Assembly: GCA_964460845.1 (NCBI GenBank) | Contig: CAYWRZ010000012.1 | Coordinates: 1-64,000, forward strand | Source: CAYWRZ01 sp964460845 | Lineage (GTDB): Bacteria; Bacteroidota; Bacteroidia; Flavobacteriales_D; UBA2798 | Direction of reading: 5' to 3' | Length of the DNA stretch: 64,000 nt | Shown here: in pieces, positions 1-9,093 of the stretch | How the letters are laid out: the number at the start of each line of letters is the position of its first letter | Position numbering within the stretch: the stretch's first letter is position 1 | Translations under genes and position numbers: made by a program | The notes under the pieces: generated by a model | The model's database searches: none | What the model was told of the DNA's origin: nothing | The model's input: only the letters and a program-made list of their open reading frames with translations

Positions 1-2
1 GG

Positions 3-3000
3 CATCAGTCGGCACGGGGAGGAAACCGCGATGCTTTTTTGGTGAAATTCAATGCTTCAGGCCAGCGGCAATGGGCCACCTATTACGGGGGGGCTGGAGC
101 TGATTATGGACTTTCTTGTGCGACAGACGGGCAGGGTAATGTGTACCTGGGTGGTTATACGCAGTCGGACAATGGCATTGCTTCGGGGGGGCATCAGTTG
201 ACATGGGGAGGAAACCGCGATGCTTTTTTGGTGAAATTTTCTGAACCTTCCTGTTATCCCCAGCCTACCGTTTATGTGGACAGCGCCGCCACGGGAGCCA
301 ACGACGGCAGCAGTTGGGCGAATGCCTATACCTCCTTGTCCGAAGCGCTGAACTTGGCGCACAACTGCCTGCTGGTAGATACGATTCTGGTTGCCAAAGG
401 CACCTATTATCCTACAGGTGCTCGCAGCGGTACTAACCGCGACAGCGCATTTGCCTTTTACCGGGGCAGCCTGTATGTGCTGGGGGGCTATCCTACCGGG
501 GGCGGTACCCGCGACTGGAACGCCAACCCCACCGTGCTGAGTGGCGACATCGGTGTGCCGGGTAACTCTTCCGACAACAGTCACCATATCATTGTTATCA
601 CGGGTGTTACTACCAATAGCTTACTTATTGATGGCTTTCATATTACCGGAGCCAATGCTAATGTAGAATCTTCATACCCCTACAATGGCCGCAGCATTAA
701 CCGTCGCAATGGCGGGGGCATATCTATGGCACACAATGGCGGCAATACCGATATCACTATAAGCAACTGCCGCATTTACGGCAATAAGGCCCGATTTGGC
801 GGCGGTATTCTCTGTCATACCTTTTCTTCTCCTCAGGTTGTCAATTGCCTGATTTACCACAATACGGCCACTACCGACGGAGGGGGTATGTACAATACCG
901 AGACCTCTTTGCCCCGTATCACACTCAGTACCCTTACCGGCAATACAGCTACAGGTAGCGGCGGAGCGATATTTAATGGAAACGCATCCAATCCGCTTGT
1001 GTCGAATACCATCGTATGGGATAATAACAGCGCCATAGTTAATTCGGCTACGGTATCGTACTCGATCATACAGGGAGGACATAGTGGTACGGGCAACCTG
1101 AACACCGATCCGTTTTTCGCAAATCCTGATGTGTACGATTACCGTCTTTTGCCCTGCTCTCCGGCTATTGATGCGGGGCATAACGATTCTATCCCATCGG
1201 GCATTACACGTGATTTGGACGGCAACCCGCGCATTTACGGGGGTACCGTAGATATGGGTGCGTACGAGCAGCAGGGCACAGGCAACGTCACACTGTATGT
1301 AGATGCTTCTGCCACGGGTGCTAACGACGGCAGCAGTTGGGCCAACGCCTATACCTCGCTGGCTTTTGCCATTAAGCAGGCGCACGAATGCAGCGCTGTA
1401 GATAAGATTTTAGTGGCCGAAGGGACTTACTATCCCGAATATATTCCGCCGACCACATCTACCAACACTACTCAGAGGGACCGGAGCTTTTATTTTTTGC
1501 GCGACGGGCTGGCGGTATTAGGGGGCTATCCGCGAGGTGGCGGGGCGAGAGACTGGAGCGCTCACCGCGTGGTGCTGAGCGGTGATATAGGCGTTTCAGG
1601 CTCCAACGTTGACAATGCGTATCACGTGGTGCTGACGGTAGGGGCAGGTGCTGCGTTGAGCCACAGTTTGGTGTTAGACGGCTTGCACATCACCCGGGGT
1701 AATGCCAGTGGCAGCGGTTCTGTCTTAGTGAACGGCGCAACCGTACAGAGAGGATATGGAGGCGGGATGTATAATCAAAATTCTTCCCCCCTGGTTACAA
1801 ACAGTGTCTTTTCGGGGAATAACACGAATAATAGCGGAGGCGGGATGATTAACAATAATTCTTCCCCGTTGCTTACACAAACTGTCTTTTCGGGGAATTC
1901 CGCTAGTAACGGAGGCGGGATGTATAATCAAAATTCTTCACCTATAGTTATACACAGTGTCTTTTCGGGAAATTCCGCTAATAACGGAGGCGGGATCTAT
2001 AATAATGTTTCTTCTCCTGTGGTTACAAATAGCATCATTTGGGGAAATAGTCAGGGAATTTACAACAATATCTTTACCAACAATCCCAAAGTAAGCTACA
2101 GCATTGTACAGGGGGGCTATACGGGAGCGGGCAACCTGAATACCAATCCTTTGTTTGTCCAGGCACCTTCGCATAGCACTGCACCTTTTACCACAGGCGA
2201 TTACCGACTTTTGCCCTGCTCTCCGGCTATTGATGCGGGGCATAACGATTCTATCCCATCGGGCATTACACGTGATTTGGACGGCAACCCGCGCATTTAC
2301 GGGGGTACCGTAGATATGGGTGCGTACGAGCAGCAGGGCACAGGCAACGTCACACTGTATGTAGATGCTTCTGCCACGGGTGCTAACAACGGCAGCAGTT
2401 GGGCCAACGCCTATACCTCGCTGGCCTTTGCCATTAAGCAGGCGCACGAATGCAGCGCTGTAGATGCGATTCTGGTAGCTCAGGGAACCTATTATCCTAC
2501 AGGTGCTCGCAGCGGTACTAACCGCGACAGCGCATTTGCCTTTTACCGGGGCAATCTGAATGTGCTGGGGGGCTATCCTACCGGGGGCGGCATCCGTGAC
2601 TGGAACGCCAACCCCACCGTGCTGAGCGGCGACATTGGTGTGCCGGGCAACTCTTCCGACAACAGCTACCACGTAGTAGTCACGGCTGGAGCCTCTGCCG
2701 ACAGCACCTTGATTATTGACGGTTTTTATATTACAGAGGGGCGTGGTGTAGGTGGTGGCGGTAATTACACGATGGGCGGCCACAGCGTGTCCCGCGAACG
2801 GGGCGCAGGTATGGCCAATGTGGGTTCTTCGCCTGTAGTACGCCACATGGTTTTTACCGAAAATATCGGCTATGCGGGAGCTGCCGTAGGCAATACGAAT
2901 GCCTCGCCCCGTTTTGAGAACCTGCTGGTTCATCACAATACCGGCGATTATGGGGCGGGCTTTTATAACAATGCTTCTTCGCCCCGTATAGTGAACGTAA

Positions 3001-4802
3001 CCATTGCGCACAACGTGTCGGCTACGACCAACAACTCTGGTGTGGGTATGCGTAACCTGAACGCATATCCTCATCTTCAGAACAGCATCATCTGGGGTAA
3101 TCGCAGCGCCAACGGTACGCTAAATCAAATTTTCAACAGTGGCGGAGCCACTCCCACCAGCGTACCTGTTTACAGCTATAGCATTGTGCAGGGTAGCGCA
3201 GCAGGATGGACGGGTTTGGGCAGCGATGGCGGTCATAACAAAGATGCCGATCCGTTTTTTGTCGATGCGGCGGCTAAAGATTTCAGGCTTCAGCCCTGTA
3301 GTCCGGCTCTTGATGCGGGTAATAATTCCCTTTTGTCTTCCGCAGCGCTTACCGATCTGGACGGCAATCCGCGCATTTACGGGGGCACTGTCGATATGGG
3401 CACGTACGAGTTACAGGACACCGCATTTAATCAAATTGACGCTTCGATTGTCACCACCTTGCCGCTTTGTTACAATGGCAATGCAGAGGTGCAAATCAAC
3501 CACTCTAAGGCACAGGTTACATACCGGCTGATAGACGGAGCCAATCCTGTCGGAATGGCCCTTCAGGGCAACGGTGCTACGCTGAGCCTGCATACCGCAA
3601 ACCTCACCGCAGGTACCTCCGACTACCAGGTACAGGCTACCCTTCCGGCTTGCTCGATCACGGTAGCGCTGCCCGCTATCACGGTCGATGCATTGCCTTC
3701 GGCATTGGCACAGCATGGCGATTCGCGCACCTGTTACCTCAACGGCAACCAGGATTATGTGGTCTTTACGGGTGCCAACGGGGCTGTTTTGGCAGTCAAT
3801 CCCCGGGGCGAAAATTTAGGCTATGTAACGGCTCAACAGTTTGTAGAACCGGCTGCACCGCTCGTAGAAGATTGCGACAACTCCTCTTCGTCGGCCGCTG
3901 CCCTGCGTCGTCACTGGACCTTGCAAAGCCAGCATGCGCCTGCGGGAACAGTAGAAGTAAGCGCTTACCTGTATGCGCAGGACTTGTCTGATTTGGTAGC
4001 TGTGGCTGCCGCATCGCCCAATGCCGCCGATAATGTGAACGGCATTACGGAACTGGATCTGCACCGTTATTCGGGTGCGAATGAGAACGGCAATTTCCCC
4101 GATAACTGTGGTAATGGTATAGTAACCGTGCATCCTCAGAGCGGAACCGGAACCATCGCAGGAATTAGCGACGGTCTGTGGGTTAGCGCAGCAGTGCCGG
4201 GCTTCTCTGAGTTGTGGCTGGCCGGCTCCGGATTGAACAGTCCGCTTCCGGTTAGCTTGCTCTCGTTCGAGGCCACCTGCGCGGCCGGACAGGCCGCACT
4301 GCGATGGGCTACCGCTTCCGAAAGCAACAATGCCTATTATACGGTTGAGCGCAGCCGCGACTTTTCGACCTGGGAAACAGTGGCTACTATACCCGGTGCG
4401 GGCTACAGCAATCAGGTGCGGGAGTATTCGCTGTACGATCCGAAAGCGGAACAAGGCACTGTGTATTATCGTTTAACCCAAACCGATCATAACGGAGCCT
4501 CCGAAACCTTCGGGCCTATACAGGTAACCTGCGATGAAACCGAAAGCAGGAACTTGCTCAGGCTGTATCCCAATCCCACCCGTACGCATTTTATTTTGCA
4601 GTTGCACAGCACAAAAAGCATCGACGCACAGGTCGATCTGTACGATATGTATGGGCAACAGGTAGCTACCTATCCTGTAACGTTGCACGAAGGCATTAAC
4701 GAGCTGCGCCAGCCTTTGCATGCGCTTCCGGCAGGTACGTATATTGTGCATCTGAAAACCGAAGGCATGGAGTTCTTACCGGTCAGACTGACGGTGTATT
4801 AA
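3..4802 (+). CDS. T9SS type A cargo: SBBP-repeat plus triple beta-helix surface protein, 5' truncated by window edge
   Basis: The frame is open to the left edge, so the start and signal peptide lie outside the window; about 1599 codons are visible. The first ~75 residues are SBBP-type propeller repeats of 63 residues (motif GGNRDAFLVKF, seen twice). Three homologous modules of ~340-355 residues follow, starting near 270, 1287 and 2349. Each opens with YVD-x-ATGAN-[DN]-GSSWANAYTSL, continues with Asn/Gly-rich parallel beta-helix rungs, and closes with DLDGNPRIYGGTVDMG-[AT]-YE, as in 'choice-of-anchor Q' and Pmp-like proteins. The end is a T9SS type A sorting domain (LYPNPT, then VDLYDMYGQQV and LPAGTYIVHL). 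By family knowledge it crosses the outer membrane by T9SS and is attached to, or released from, the surface; adhesion is an inference. The internal DNA repeats are listed separately. Confidence 0.9.
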   Translation, partial: HQSARGGNRDAFLVKFNASGQRQWATYYGGAGADYGLSCATDGQGNVYLGGYTQSDNGIASGGHQLTWGGNRDAFLVKFSEPSCYPQPTVYVDSAATGANDGSSWANAYTSLSEALNLAHNCLLVDTILVAKGTYYPTGARSGTNRDSAFAFYRGSLYVLGGYPTGGGTRDWNANPTVLSGDIGVPGNSSDNSHHIIVITGVTTNSLLIDGFHITGANANVESSYPYNGRSINRRNGGGISMAHNGGNTDITISNCRIYGNKARFGGGILCHTFSSPQVVNCLIYHNTATTDGGGMYNTETSLPRITLSTLTGNTATGSGGAIFNGNASNPLVSNTIVWDNNSAIVNSATVSYSIIQGGHSGTGNLNTDPFFANPDVYDYRLLPCSPAIDAGHNDSIPSGITRDLDGNPRIYGGTVDMGAYEQQGTGNVTLYVDASATGANDGSSWANAYTSLAFAIKQAHECSAVDKILVAEGTYYPEYIPPTTSTNTTQRDRSFYFLRDGLAVLGGYPRGGGARDWSAHRVVLSGDIGVSGSNVDNAYHVVLTVGAGAALSHSLVLDGLHITRGNASGSGSVLVNGATVQRGYGGGMYNQNSSPLVTNSVFSGNNTNNSGGGMINNNSSPLLTQTVFSGNSASNGGGMYNQNSSPIVIHSVFSGNSANNGGGIYNNVSSPVVTNSIIWGNSQGIYNNIFTNNPKVSYSIVQGGYTGAGNLNTNPLFVQAPSHSTAPFTTGDYRLLPCSPAIDAGHNDSIPSGITRDLDGNPRIYGGTVDMGAYEQQGTGNVTLYVDASATGANNGSSWANAYTSLAFAIKQAHECSAVDAILVAQGTYYPTGARSGTNRDSAFAFYRGNLNVLGGYPTGGGIRDWNANPTVLSGDIGVPGNSSDNSYHVVVTAGASADSTLIIDGFYITEGRGVGGGGNYTMGGHSVSRERGAGMANVGSSPVVRHMVFTENIGYAGAAVGNTNASPRFENLLVHHNTGDYGAGFYNNASSPRIVNVTIAHNVSATTNNSGVGMRNLNAYPHLQNSIIWGNRSANGTLNQIFNSGGATPTSVPVYSYSIVQGSAAGWTGLGSDGGHNKDADPFFVDAAAKDFRLQPCSPALDAGNNSLLSSAALTDLDGNPRIYGGTVDMGTYELQDTAFNQIDASIVTTLPLCYNGNAEVQINHSKAQVTYRLIDGANPVGMALQGNGATLSLHTANLTAGTSDYQVQATLPACSITVALPAITVDALPSALAQHGDSRTCYLNGNQDYVVFTGANGAVLAVNPRGENLGYVTAQQFVEPAAPLVEDCDNSSSSAAALRRHWTLQSQHAPAGTVEVSAYLYAQDLSDLVAVAAASPNAADNVNGITELDLHRYSGANENGNFPDNCGNGIVTVHPQSGTGTIAGISDGLWVSAAVPGFSELWLAGSGLNSPLPVSLLSFEATCAAGQAALRWATASESNNAYYTVERSRDFSTWETVATIPGAGYSNQVREYSLYDPKAEQGTVYYRLTQTDHNGASETFGPIQVTCDETESRNLLRLYPNPTRTHFILQLHSTKSIDAQVDLYDMYGQQVATYPVTLHEGINELRQPLHALPAGTYIVHLKTEGMEFLPVRLTVY
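16..238 (+). repeat. 189-bp-period SBBP repeat, DNA level
   Basis: A 34-base segment at 16-49 recurs exactly at 205-238, and the flanking GGCATCAGT at 1-9 recurs at 190-198. This gives a 189-bp (63-codon) period matching one beta-propeller repeat. The array clearly continues left of the window. Confidence 0.85.
1137..2465 (+). repeat. Module-junction repeat pair (1137-1403 and 2199-2465)
   Basis: The 267 bp at 1137-1403 recur at 2199-2465 (offset 1062) with only three mismatches by eye (1145 T/A, 1326 G/A, and one T/C in 'ctggcttttgcc'). They cover the end of one beta-helix module and the start of the next. Synonymous sites are identical too, which points to recent duplication or gene conversion, not only selection on the protein. 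Confidence 0.9.
1758..2060 (+). repeat. 75-78 bp tandem beta-helix rung repeats
   Basis: GGAGGCGGGAT begins at 1758, 1836, 1911 and 1986, so the periods are 78, 75 and 75 bp. Each unit encodes ~25 residues of the pattern GGGMYNQNSSP-x-V-x-x-SVFSGN, probably one turn of the parallel beta-helix or a pair of short turns. Unit number could vary by slippage. Confidence 0.85.
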
Positions 4803-4880
4803 GCGTAACTCAATGCATCAGGCTATAGATTCCCGAAATAGGGTGCAGTTGGTGTAACTACAGCGTATTTCGTAGAATCA

Positions 4881-4909
4881 AAAAAGAGCGGATATCCCGC
4901 TCTTTTTTC
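4881..4909. terminator. Bidirectional terminator between the adhesin gene and tRNA-Leu
   Basis: AGAGCGG and CCGCTCT form a 7-bp stem over ATATC, with an A-run before and a T-run after it. It lies between convergent genes and can serve the adhesin on the plus strand and tRNA-Leu on the minus strand. Confidence 0.8.
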
Positions 4910-4925
4910 TTTTTGAAAGATGAAG

Positions 4926-5010
4926 TACCCGGGGCGGGACTCGAACCCGCACAGCCGTTTCGGGCTAAAGGATTTTAAGTCCTTCGTGTCTACCATTTCA
5001 CCACCCGGGC
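4926..5010 (-). tRNA. tRNA-Leu (anticodon TAA)
   Basis: On the minus strand the acceptor GCCCGGG pairs with CCCGGGT (G-U at the first pair), with discriminator A. The anticodon stem AAGGA/TCCTT encloses CTTAAAA, giving anticodon UAA. A long variable arm (TAGCCCGAAACGGCTG region), typical of class II tRNA-Leu, follows. The T-arm is GCGGG-TTCGAGT-CCCGC. The 3' CCA is not encoded, unlike the neighbouring tRNA-Gly. Confidence 0.95.
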
Positions 5011-5044
5011 AATTTGATTGGTATCCGAAAGATACGGTTTCAAA

Positions 5045-5072
5045 TAAAAAATCCCTCTCTTTCGGAGAGGGA
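5045..5072 (-). terminator. Terminator between tRNA-Gly and tRNA-Leu
   Basis: Read on the minus strand, TCCCTCTC/GAGAGGGA form an 8-bp stem with a CGAAA loop, followed by a T-run. It lies right behind tRNA-Gly, so tRNA-Leu either has its own promoter or relies on read-through. Confidence 0.7.
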
Positions 5073-5076
5073 CTCG

Positions 5077-5152
<76 letters not shown>

Positions 5153-5164
5153 GTTTTGCGAGTG

Positions 5165-5193
5165 CAAATCTATGAAATAAATTATTATTCCAA
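5165..5193 (-). promoter_or_regulatory. Promoter of tRNA-Gly
   Basis: Minus strand: TTG (5191-5193), an 18-base spacer, then TAGATTTG (5165-5172). This fits the Bacteroidota sigma-70-type consensus TTG-N19-TAnnTTTG within one base of spacing. It lies 12 bases upstream of the mature tRNA 5' end. Confidence 0.7.
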
Positions 5194-5265
5194 AATTTTT
5201 TTAATTGTCAATCGAATTCTGTTTTTTTAACCTGTGGTAATAGCCTGAAACACATTTCCAGTATC

Positions 5266-5643
5266 ATGGGTGAGCGAAAGAGAAAAACGAACAAGGTCAT
5301 TGCAGGGTATCACATGCTGATGTTCCTTTCCAGTGCCGATGGGCAGTTTCCTCCCGAGGAAGGCGCCGTAGTGGTCAAATACCTCTATGAAAGTTTTCCG
5401 GTGAAAATAAATATCGATCAGGAACTTGAATGGCTGAGCAGCCTGCCCCGCGACGAGCATTACAACTGTTTCCTGAAAGCGATGGACGAGTTTTACCGCG
5501 ATTCGACCCGCAAAGAACGCACCCGCTTTCTCGACACCGCCGTTAAAATGGTAATGGCCGATTGCAAGCTCACACCCGACGAGAACATTTACCTCCGCGA
5601 GCTGTTCAATGCCTGGGAGCACGCGCAGGAAACCGACGATTAA
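5266..5643 (+). CDS. TerB-like small acidic helical protein
   Basis: The 125-residue soluble protein has no signal peptide. Its first half (VIAGYHMLMFLSSADGQFP, then EEGAVVVKYL) matches the start of the TerB/DjlA-like helical fold, in which an early 'ADG-x-[FI]-x-x-x-E' turn carries acidic, possibly metal-binding residues. The second half (ADCKLTPDEN, ELFNAW) repeats this as 'D-x-x-L-x-x-x-E'. Small TerB-like proteins of this size are common in Bacteroidota, and their role is not settled. Its TAA stop overlaps the stop of mutS on the other strand, so the two genes are convergent with no spacer. The family call is from sequence pattern only; function is unknown. Confidence 0.7.
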   Translation: MGERKRKTNKVIAGYHMLMFLSSADGQFPPEEGAVVVKYLYESFPVKINIDQELEWLSSLPRDEHYNCFLKAMDEFYRDSTRKERTRFLDTAVKMVMADCKLTPDENIYLRELFNAWEHAQETDD

Positions 5644-8273
5644 CCCCCAATCAGCTTTTTAATTTCGTTCAGCTTCATCAGGGCTTCTACCGGAGTCAGG
5701 GTGTTGATGTCCGTCTGCAAAATTTCTTCTTTGATTTGCGACAATACCGGGTCGTCGAGCTGGAAAAAGCTCAGTTGGAAAGGTTCGGATGTGACAGCAC
5801 CGCTTTCTGTGGTTTTTTCTTTGCCCGGTTTGCGCCGGGTATGCGTTTTTTCTAATTCTTTCAAAATTTCGGAGGCACGTTTTACCACCACCGGCGGCAT
5901 ACCCGCCATTTTTGCCACGTGAATACCGAAGCTGTGTTCGCTCCCGCCCGGCACTAATTTGCGCAGGAAAATCACTTTCTGCGCCGTTTCTTTTACCGCC
6001 ACGTTGAAGTTTTTGATGCGCTTAAACTGCCGTGCCATGTCGTTCAGTTCGTGGTAGTGCGTGGCAAACAGAGTTTTAGGTCGCGCTTTCGGATTTTCGT
6101 GCAGGTATTCGGCAATCGCCCAGGCGATCGAAATACCGTCGTAGGTACTGGTACCCCTGCCTATCTCGTCGAGCAGGATAAGGCTGCGATCCGAAATGTT
6201 GTTCAGGATGCTCGCCGTTTCATTCATCTCGACCATAAAGGTGGACTCGCCCGAACTTAGGTTGTCGGAAGCGCCCACACGGGTAAACACCTTGTCGGTA
6301 AGCCCGATTTCGGCCGATTTTGCCGGCACGAAGCTCCCCATCTGCGCCATGATCACGATCAATGCCGTTTGCCGCAGCAAAGCCGATTTACCTGCCATGT
6401 TGGGGCCCGTAATCATTATAATTTGCTGCTTGTCGTTGTCGAGGAAAATATCGTTGGGTACATATTCTTCTCCCGCCGGTAAAGACTGTTCTATGACCGG
6501 ATGGCGCCCCAGGTGAATGTTCAGCGTTTTTTTGTCGGTGATTTCGGGACGCGTGTACCCGTTTTTCAGCGCTGCACGGGCAAAGCTCATCAGGCAGTCG
6601 AGCTGCGCCAGCAGGTAAGCATTGCGTTGTATCGGAGCGATGTATTCCGACAGGGCGCTTATCAGTTCGTTAAAAAGAGCGGTTTCGAGCTGAAGTATTT
6701 TTTCTTCGGCACCTAATATTTTGCTTTCATATTCTTTAAGCTCTTCGGTAATGTAGCGCTCGGCATTGGTCAGGGTTTGCTTGCGTGCCCAGTCGGCCGG
6801 AACCTTGTGGCGGTGTGCGTGCGTCACTTCGAGGTAGTAGCCGAATACGTTGTTAAAAGCCACTTTTAGCGAAGAAATGCCCGTACGTTCGGCTTCGCGC
6901 TGCTGAATTTGCAGCAGGTAATCTTTGCCCGAATGTACAAGCGTACGCAGCTCGTCGAGCGTGGCATTAATGCCTTTGCGTATTACGTTTCCTTTTCCGA
7001 TAGCTACCGGAGCCTCGGGATCAAGCTCTTTTTCTATTTTCTCGCAGATAGCCTGACAGGGATCCAGCTTTTCGAAGAGCTGCTGCAGCGCATCACTTTT
7101 GGCCAGCTTGCAAAGTATCTGTATAGGTTCGATGGCTTTGAGCGCACGGTTCAGTTGTACGGTCTCGCGGGGCGAAATGCGGTTTACCGCCACTTTTGAA
7201 ATAAGCCGTTCCAAATCACCTACCGGTTCGAGCTGTGTGCTCAGCGATTCGAGCGTGTCTTCGTATTTCGACAGGTAAGCCACCGCATCGAGACGTTGCA
7301 TGATAGGACCTTTGTCTTTCAGCGGCAGGGCTATCCAGCGTTTGAGCAGGCGCGCGCCCATAGGACTAAGGGTGTGATCAAGAATATCGATCAGCGTGCG
7401 CCCGTTCTCGTGGGGCGAATGCAGCAGTTCCAGGTTGCGCAGCGTAAAACGGTCGAGCCATACGTAACGGTCTTCTTCGAGACGGCTGATAGCCGTAATA
7501 TGCCCGGTTTTATCGTGCTGGGTATCGGCCAGGTAATGCAGTGCCGCGCCCGCTGCAATAATGCCTAAGTTGAGCTTTTCGACTCCAAAGCCCTTCAGCG
7601 AAGCGGTGCCGAAATGGCGAAGCAGGGTTTCGTGGCCGAATTCGGAGGTAAAGACCCAATCGTCGAGACGGTAGGTGTGAAAACGGTCGCCGAAGCGTTC
7701 GGCAAACACTGCGTGCTGGTTTTTTTGGTAAAGAATTTCTTTCGGAACGAAGCTCTGCACCAGCTTGTCGATATAATCGAGCTGCCCCTCGGCTACAAAA
7801 AATTCGCCGGTAGAGACATCGAGAAATGAGACGCCATGTGTTTTTCCCGCAAAATGAATCGCGGCTAAAAAATTGTTCGACTTGTGCTCAAGCACTTTAT
7901 CGTTGTACGAAACGCCGGGAGTAACCAGCTCGGTGACACCGCGTTTTACAATGCCTTTTACGGTTTTTGGATCTTCTAACTGATCGCAGATCGCCACGCG
8001 TAACCCCGCACGAACCAAACGGGGCAGGTAGCTGTCGAGCGAGTGGTGCGGAAATCCCGCAAGCTCCGTTTCTCCAGCCGATCCATTATGACGCTTGGTC
8101 AGGACAATGCCCAGTATCCGCGACGCTTTTATCGCGTCTTCTCCGAAGGTTTCGTAAAAATCGCCGACCCTAAACAACAGCAGGGCATCGGGGTATTTGG
8201 CCCGAATCGTATTGTACTGTTTCATCAGGGGTGTTTCCGAGGCACCCTCTTTCGAATCTTTTTTCTTTTTCAC
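5640..8273 (-). CDS. mutS: DNA mismatch repair protein MutS
   Basis: The 877-residue protein recognises mispairs and small loops and recruits MutL. The mismatch-reading Phe-x-Glu motif is at F39-Y40-E41 (RVGDFYETFGED). The ATPase Walker A GPNMAGKS is at 623-630. Further on are the MutS signature DEIGRGTSTYDG and the helix-turn-helix dimer region near SEHSFGIHVAKMAGMP. Length is normal for MutS1 (~850-880). The start is taken as GTG at 8273, which gives a Lys-rich leader before ETPLMKQY, as in related proteins; an ATG at 8225 would begin at MKQY. A TATTTTTG minus-10-like box is at 8324-8331. The gene is divergent from the SPOUT methyltransferase. Confidence 0.97.
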   Translation of the reverse strand: MKKKKDSKEGASETPLMKQYNTIRAKYPDALLLFRVGDFYETFGEDAIKASRILGIVLTKRHNGSAGETELAGFPHHSLDSYLPRLVRAGLRVAICDQLEDPKTVKGIVKRGVTELVTPGVSYNDKVLEHKSNNFLAAIHFAGKTHGVSFLDVSTGEFFVAEGQLDYIDKLVQSFVPKEILYQKNQHAVFAERFGDRFHTYRLDDWVFTSEFGHETLLRHFGTASLKGFGVEKLNLGIIAAGAALHYLADTQHDKTGHITAISRLEEDRYVWLDRFTLRNLELLHSPHENGRTLIDILDHTLSPMGARLLKRWIALPLKDKGPIMQRLDAVAYLSKYEDTLESLSTQLEPVGDLERLISKVAVNRISPRETVQLNRALKAIEPIQILCKLAKSDALQQLFEKLDPCQAICEKIEKELDPEAPVAIGKGNVIRKGINATLDELRTLVHSGKDYLLQIQQREAERTGISSLKVAFNNVFGYYLEVTHAHRHKVPADWARKQTLTNAERYITEELKEYESKILGAEEKILQLETALFNELISALSEYIAPIQRNAYLLAQLDCLMSFARAALKNGYTRPEITDKKTLNIHLGRHPVIEQSLPAGEEYVPNDIFLDNDKQQIIMITGPNMAGKSALLRQTALIVIMAQMGSFVPAKSAEIGLTDKVFTRVGASDNLSSGESTFMVEMNETASILNNISDRSLILLDEIGRGTSTYDGISIAWAIAEYLHENPKARPKTLFATHYHELNDMARQFKRIKNFNVAVKETAQKVIFLRKLVPGGSEHSFGIHVAKMAGMPPVVVKRASEILKELEKTHTRRKPGKEKTTESGAVTSEPFQLSFFQLDDPVLSQIKEEILQTDINTLTPVEALMKLNEIKKLIGG

Positions 8274-8323
8274 GTAAAGGGAAAATAAAGCCGACAGTAT
8301 AAGCTTAATCCGGCAATGTGTTC

Positions 8324-8331
8324 CAAAAATA
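8324..8331 (-). promoter_or_regulatory. Possible -7 box of mutS
   Basis: TATTTTTG on the minus strand fits TAnnTTTG, about 50 bases upstream of the mutS GTG. I see no TTG at the right distance, so this is a weak call. Confidence 0.35.
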
Positions 8332-8468
8332 AAGAATGCGAAGATACTTGCTTAGCGCTTGTGTATATTTTGTCCGGAATGTGAAAACTTTTGATTCGAA
8401 GCAGACATTTCACCGAAAGAAAACGCCTTTTTCCGGAAGGTAAAGGGCTAAATCCTTACTTTTCGGAC

Positions 8469-9008
8469 ATGAACCGTAAACTGAAGCTCGCCGAGCTGGG
8501 TCGTTTAGATACCGAGACTTTTCGGCGTGAAACCAAAATGCCGGTCACGGTCGTGCTGGATAATGTGCGCAGTCATCACAACGTGGGCAGTATTTTTCGT
8601 ACGGCCGATGCTTTTCTGATCGAAGAAATGATCCTCTGCGGCTATACGCCTGTGCCTCCGCACCGCGAAATTCACAAAACGGCACTGGGCGCCACCGATG
8701 CCGTAAGCTGGAATTATGAAGCTTCGACCCTGGAAGCGGTAACCCGGCTCCGGGCGCAAGGCTATGTGGTGTACGCGGTCGAACAGGCCGAACGTACGGT
8801 TTTGTTGCAGGATATGGCGGTCGGGACACCACAAAAAACGGCTTTTGTGTTTGGTAACGAAGTAAGTGGCGTGGCGCAGGAAGTGGTCGATGCCTGTACG
8901 GCAGTGCTCGAAATTCCACAATTTGGCACCAAGCATTCGCTCAATATTTCGGTCTGTGCCGGTATGGTGCTGTGGGAATGCGTGCGCCGCATAAAATGGG
9001 GAAATTGA
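8469..9008 (+). CDS. SpoU/TrmH-family RNA 2'-O-methyltransferase
   Basis: The 179-residue SPOUT enzyme transfers methyl from S-adenosylmethionine to a ribose 2'-OH of tRNA or rRNA. All three SPOUT motifs are visible: NVGSIFRTADAF (motif 1, catalytic Arg), FVFGNEVSGV (motif 2) and IPQFGTKHSLNISVCAG (motif 3), which form the trefoil-knotted cofactor site. It is a stand-alone catalytic domain without the N-terminal L30e-like extension of some relatives. ATG 8469 (MNRKLKLAEL) was chosen because the family starts here; the frame is open further up to a TTG at 8391. The target nucleotide cannot be told from sequence. The gene is divergent from mutS, and the septoil-like gene starts 85 bases downstream. 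Confidence 0.9.
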   Translation: MNRKLKLAELGRLDTETFRRETKMPVTVVLDNVRSHHNVGSIFRTADAFLIEEMILCGYTPVPPHREIHKTALGATDAVSWNYEASTLEAVTRLRAQGYVVYAVEQAERTVLLQDMAVGTPQKTAFVFGNEVSGVAQEVVDACTAVLEIPQFGTKHSLNISVCAGMVLWECVRRIKWGN

Positions 9009-9093
9009 GTGTTACCTGCACTTTTCCTCAAGGCATCATTTTTGAGGTGACAGCCGAGGTTCCTTTTTTCAAAAGGTTAAATTCCCTACCGCA

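Larger units (their letters stand above)
402..2665 (+). repeat. Module 1 / module 3 repeat pair (402-580 and 2487-2665)
   Basis: The 179 bp at 402-580 recur at 2487-2665 (offset 2085) with about nine mismatches by eye. They encode the same part of beta-helix modules 1 and 3, from TYYPTGARSG to GVPGNSSDNS. The middle module is clearly different here, so modules 1 and 3 have exchanged sequence more recently with each other than with module 2. Confidence 0.85.

Noticed and set aside
1758..2060. CRISPR-like array
   Set aside because: The 75-bp repeats are in-frame coding repeats of a beta-helix with no spacer pattern; no CRISPR array or cas gene is in the window.
672..3074. Long open frames on the minus strand across the adhesin gene (237 and 378 codons)
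   Set aside because: They lie antisense to repeats with biased codon use, have no signal or domain, and mirror the repeat structure of the real plus-strand gene.
9026..9047. Hairpin CCTCAA...TTGAGG as terminator of the SPOUT gene
   Set aside because: The stem is short, the loop long and no T-run follows, so it is weak evidence.
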